A model generated the notes under the pieces. That model did no database searches. It saw nothing but the letters and a program-made list of their open reading frames with translations, and had not been told where the DNA came from. Source: Snodgrassella alvi (GTDB lineage: Bacteria > Pseudomonadota > Gammaproteobacteria > Burkholderiales > Neisseriaceae). From it: a stretch of DNA of 64,000 bases. Positions 61,249 to 64,000 of this stretch are shown here, piece after piece; positions within the stretch are counted from its first letter, which is position 1; every line of letters begins with the position of its first letter. The position numbers were made by a program, and so were the translations under genes. Location of the stretch: the NCBI RefSeq assembly GCF_040741455.2, contig NZ_CP160328.2, positions 248,001 through 312,000 on the forward strand. Direction: 5' to 3'.

Positions 61249-62457
61249 ATGCAACATGCAAGATTATCACCTTCATTTTCACACAGATGGATCAGGTGTC
61301 CGGGAAGCGTAGTCATGGAATCTAGTTACCCTGATGTTACTTCAGAGTATGCCGCTGAAGGTACTGTTGCACATGAAGTAGCCGCATATTGTTTGAACAC
61401 GGGCGCTGATGCATCTACTTGCATTGGGCAACGTAAGGAAATCGCCGGAACGGAGTTCGTTGTTGATGACGACATGGCCAGACACGTACAAACATATATT
61501 GATTATGTTCGCGCTCTCGGGGGTCAATTGTTTGTAGAGCAAGCACTTCCAATCTCCGATATCACGGGGGAAGACAATGCTTTTGGTACCGCTGATGCAG
61601 TTGTATTGCTCGATGATGAATTGGTAATTGTAGATTTGAAGTATGGGCGTGGTGTAAAAGTTGATGCCAACCGTAATGAACAGCTTTGCCTGTACGCAGC
61701 CGCGGCGTTAGAAGAATATGCGCTGATTAATGAGTTTAAGCGAGTGCGATTGGTAATTGTGCAACCACGACTCAATAATATCAGTGAATTCGATTGTGAT
61801 GCACGAGGTCCAAAGAGTATCGAAAACTTCGTTGATCGCGCACGCGTTGCAGGAGGTAGAGCTCTTACCTGTTTGCAGAAAGGTACATCTTCTGATGATT
61901 TAAATCCGGGCGAGCCTCAATGCCATTTTTGTAAAGCAAAGGCGGATTGCCCTGCAGCAGCTCAGAAGGTTATGGAGATGCTGACAGAGGGTTCTGTTGA
62001 CCTTGATCAGCCGGTATTGCCTCAGATTGAGCAAGCGCCCATACCCAAGGATGATAACGCCCTACTTGCCCGCAAACTGGCTGCGCTGGATTTTATCGAA
62101 TCGTGGTGTACTGCGATACGTAAAACGGCTGCATCTAAAATGAATGCTGGAGAAAGGATACCGGGCTTTAAGCTGGTTGAAGGACGACGCGGGGCTAAAT
62201 CTTGGCGGGATGAGGAGACAGCGGAAGCAGTTCTTAAATCCATGCGCCTCAAAAAAGATGAGATGTATGTTTGGAAGCTCATCTCACCATCGGCACTTGA
62301 AAAGCTGTGCAAGGCAGGTACGGTTAGCCCGCGTCAATGGAATAAAGTGGCAGAACTCATTACACAAAAGCCCGGCTCTCTGGCTATCGCTCCAGAATCA
62401 GATAAACGCCCTGCTCTCGTCATGGACGTGGCTGCAGATTTTGAAGCTTTAGTTTAA
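61249..62457 (+). CDS. DUF2800 protein, RecB/Cas4-like nuclease
   Basis: 402 residues. Catalytic pattern of a PD-(D/E)XK nuclease: GTADAVV (D116) and VIVDLKYG (D129, K131), then a Gln in [12 protein letters not shown]. Cys17 with Cys225, Cys228 and Cys234 could hold an iron-sulfur cluster, as in Cas4 and AddB. DUF2800 proteins accompany phage replication genes; an exonuclease that prepares DNA for recombination is likely. The C-terminal third ([31 protein letters not shown]) is the typical DUF2800 end. Confidence 0.82.
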   Translation: MQHARLSPSFSHRWIRCPGSVVMESSYPDVTSEYAAEGTVAHEVAAYCLNTGADASTCIGQRKEIAGTEFVVDDDMARHVQTYIDYVRALGGQLFVEQALPISDITGEDNAFGTADAVVLLDDELVIVDLKYGRGVKVDANRNEQLCLYAAAALEEYALINEFKRVRLVIVQPRLNNISEFDCDARGPKSIENFVDRARVAGGRALTCLQKGTSSDDLNPGEPQCHFCKAKADCPAAAQKVMEMLTEGSVDLDQPVLPQIEQAPIPKDDNALLARKLAALDFIESWCTAIRKTAASKMNAGERIPGFKLVEGRRGAKSWRDEETAEAVLKSMRLKKDEMYVWKLISPSALEKLCKAGTVSPRQWNKVAELITQKPGSLAIAPESDKRPALVMDVAADFEALV

Positions 62458-62478
62458 CTTATATAAGGAATCATTATT

Positions 62479-63039
62479 ATGAAATGTATTTTAAAAGGCG
62501 TACGTTTATCTTTCCCCAATCTTTTTCAAGCCAGTAGTGTTAATGGTAGCGAGCCAAGGTTTGCCGCCAATTTTCTGATGGAGCCTAACAGCGAAAATGC
62601 TAAGGCGGTCAACACCGCCGTAGCACAAGCAGCTAAAGATAAATGGGGGGCTAAGGCGGAGCTGGAATTAAAAAAACTAAGCGCTTCGGATCGTACCTGT
62701 TTACACGATGGAAATTTAAAAGATTATGATGGTTACGAGGGTAATTTGTATCTAAGTGCCAGTAATTCAGTTAAGCCGTTGGTGTTGGATAAAGATGCGA
62801 AAACGCATTTAGATTCTTCAGACGGTCGACCATATGCAGGTTGCTACGTTAATGCCATTGTAGACATTTGGGTGCAGGATAATAATTTTGGTAAAAGGAT
62901 CAATGCCAGTCTGCGTGGCGTGCAGTTTGTCAAAGATGGTGATGCCTTTAGCGGTGGCGGAGCGGCCACAGAAGATGAGTTTGCCGATTTAGCAGTACCG
63001 GATAGCGACGCTGATGAAGATTTCAGTGATCTGATTTAG
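62479..63039 (+). CDS. DUF2815 single-strand-binding-like protein
   Basis: 186 residues. LKGVRLSFPNLFQASSVNGSEPRFAANFLM and YGGRPYAGCYVNAIVDIWVQDN-type segments fit DUF2815, which resembles T7 gp2.5 OB-fold proteins. The acidic C-terminus (DSDADEDFSDLI) again suggests protein recruitment. Always found with DUF2800 and a phage polymerase. It would make a second ssDNA-binding protein in this operon. Confidence 0.82.
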   Translation: MKCILKGVRLSFPNLFQASSVNGSEPRFAANFLMEPNSENAKAVNTAVAQAAKDKWGAKAELELKKLSASDRTCLHDGNLKDYDGYEGNLYLSASNSVKPLVLDKDAKTHLDSSDGRPYAGCYVNAIVDIWVQDNNFGKRINASLRGVQFVKDGDAFSGGGAATEDEFADLAVPDSDADEDFSDLI

Positions 63040-63483
63040 TCCTATCAAAGCATCAATTATTGAAACAACCAGCTTTTAGCTGGATTTTTTTTATGAATAG
63101 TGTTTAGCAAAAGCATTTAATAAATGAACTCGCCGCCCTTTTTTCAAGGGCGGTTTTACTATTCGGTTTATGTGGTGTTGCAGCATGTTTTGCTATTTGT
63201 CTTTAAGGACAAGGGTAAATAGCACAAGATGGATTGTATTGAAAAAGGGAATAATATGATTAAGATACAAATGACTGCGCTTATCGCAGTCTTTTTTATG
63301 TGCACGTATTTAGTTTTCTTCTTTGTTTTGATTAAACAGATGTGACGTAGGCATATGTTTGAACAACTGCGTGAATCGAAGTGTCTGAAAAATTCAAAAA
63401 TTAAAAGCACAAATGACCAAACCTTAATTGCAGATTACTAAATAGACGCCAGCAAAATGCTGGCATTTTTATAGAGGTTTGAA
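63040..63483 (+). terminator. Gap with four consecutive hairpin terminators
   Basis: No convincing gene. Stems with T-runs: CCAGC/GCTGG (63,069-63,092), CCGCCCTT/AAGGGCGG (63,133-63,157), GACTGCG/CGCAGTC (63,273-63,297) and GCCAGC/GCTGGC (63,448-63,470). All point rightward, and the last ends 13 bases before the polymerase start. This suggests regulated readthrough. Confidence 0.7.
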
Positions 63484-64000
63484 ATGCCTAAATTATATAT
63501 CGACCTTGAAACCTTCAGCGAGGTTAATTTACTTACCTGCGGGACGCATGTTTATGCGTCAAATTCGGAGATATTGTTGATAGCGTATGCCATCGGCGAT
63601 GCTCCGGCTAAAGTCATTATCGGTGGGCAGTTTAATGAAGAGTTACTGCAGGTGTGGAACGACCCAGATTACTACGTGGTTGCGCATAACAGCCATTTTG
63701 ACCGTACCGTACTGGCTGCGCACGGTTATACATTACCGATTGAGCGATGGTATGACACTATGGTTAAAGCGTTTGCACACTCACTACCCGGCCGGCTGGG
63801 GGTACTTAGTGAGGTTTTTAGGTTACCCTCGGATAAAGCCAAGGATAAGGAGGGGCGGAGGTTGATTTTGTTGTTCTGCAAACCTCGGCCGAAAAGCTCT
63901 AAATTACGGCGCGCGAGTCAACACACCCACCCTGAAGAGTGGCAGCGTTTTGTTGAGTATGCGCGCTTAGACGTTGAAGCCATGCGCGAGATAGATAAAC
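63484..64000 (+). CDS. Phage family A DNA polymerase, 3'-truncated by the window edge
   Basis: 172 codons visible. MPKLYIDLETFSEV carries the first proofreading acidic pair (D7, E9), VVAHNSHFDRTVL the ExoII region, and FVEYARLDVEAMREI the ExoIII YxxxD. This is the exonuclease domain of a phage polymerase of the DUF2800-DUF2815-linked type. The polymerase domain lies beyond the window. It would give the phage its own replicase. Confidence 0.85.
   Translation, partial: MPKLYIDLETFSEVNLLTCGTHVYASNSEILLIAYAIGDAPAKVIIGGQFNEELLQVWNDPDYYVVAHNSHFDRTVLAAHGYTLPIERWYDTMVKAFAHSLPGRLGVLSEVFRLPSDKAKDKEGRRLILLFCKPRPKSSKLRRASQHTHPEEWQRFVEYARLDVEAMREIDK

Noticed and set aside
63168-63410. 80-codon minus-strand frame and a 29-codon plus-strand frame (63,256-63,345) in the gap before the polymerase
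   Set aside because: Both overlap terminator stems, have hydrophobic low-complexity products and no recognisable family. The plus-strand one has a passable ribosome site but overlaps the 63,273 terminator.

Overview
The window is a chromosomal segment of a low-GC member of the Neisseriaceae (betaproteobacteria) carrying an integrated prophage. The taxonomic call rests on dnaB followed directly by a minor-pilin operon (fimT-pilV-pilW-pilX and a PilE-like gene), an arrangement typical of Neisseria and its relatives, and on the AT-rich base composition. A Snodgrassella-like bee-gut symbiont is my best guess, but that is inference.

Region 1 (1-19,740) is host core. It starts with the end of a fumarylacetoacetate-hydrolase gene. 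Next is a tight four-gene membrane-glycosylation cluster (GT39, GT2, GtrA flippase, YdjC-type deacetylase) whose gene content matches lipid A amino-sugar pathways. Then come the methionine importer metNIQ, sodB, dnaB, the minor-pilin operon, a Spy-like protein, rpe, polA, a Tai4-like T6SS immunity protein, ppa and a SHOCT/membrane protein.

Region 2 (about 19,900-26,190) is a decayed mobile island. It holds relaxase C-terminal debris (LPD7-like), a mobC with a premature stop, a relaxase N-terminal half, a frameshifted ParB-like gene coupled to a frameshifted Dam-type methylase, a broken hicA with a truncated hicB, and a frameshifted tyrosine integrase. It ends at a 55-bp copy of the 3' part of a tRNA-Lys(CTT) gene (26,189-26,243), which looks like an attachment core.

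Region 3 (about 26,250 to beyond 64,000) is a prophage of a compact contractile-tailed phage. The late genes run leftward from terminase (50.5 kb) through portal, capsid, sheath, tube, tape measure, baseplate and fibre to lysis (26.6 kb). Cargo inside the late block includes BrnTA, an antirepressor-like protein and a secreted protein. A RelE/Xre toxin-antitoxin pair lies just upstream of terminase. The control and replication region has a PrimPol-helicase with a 17-copy TGCACCA iteron-like array, a divergent cro-cI pair, a two-gene AT-rich cassette, then ssb, a Cas4/RecB-like nuclease (DUF2800), DUF2815 and the start of a family A DNA polymerase.

The most interesting part is 55.2-58.9 kb. cI is followed by a soluble protein with weak NdpA resemblance and a protein with three C-terminal membrane helices, then a terminator. 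The same 19-bp operator type occurs on both sides of this block. This is the layout of the lambda immunity region (OR-cI-rexA-rexB-OL), with unrecognised proteins in the rex position, so it is a candidate undescribed phage-exclusion system. Also notable are four 27-bp palindromes arranged as two inverted pairs bracketing the late module, and a 343-bp MITE-like element.
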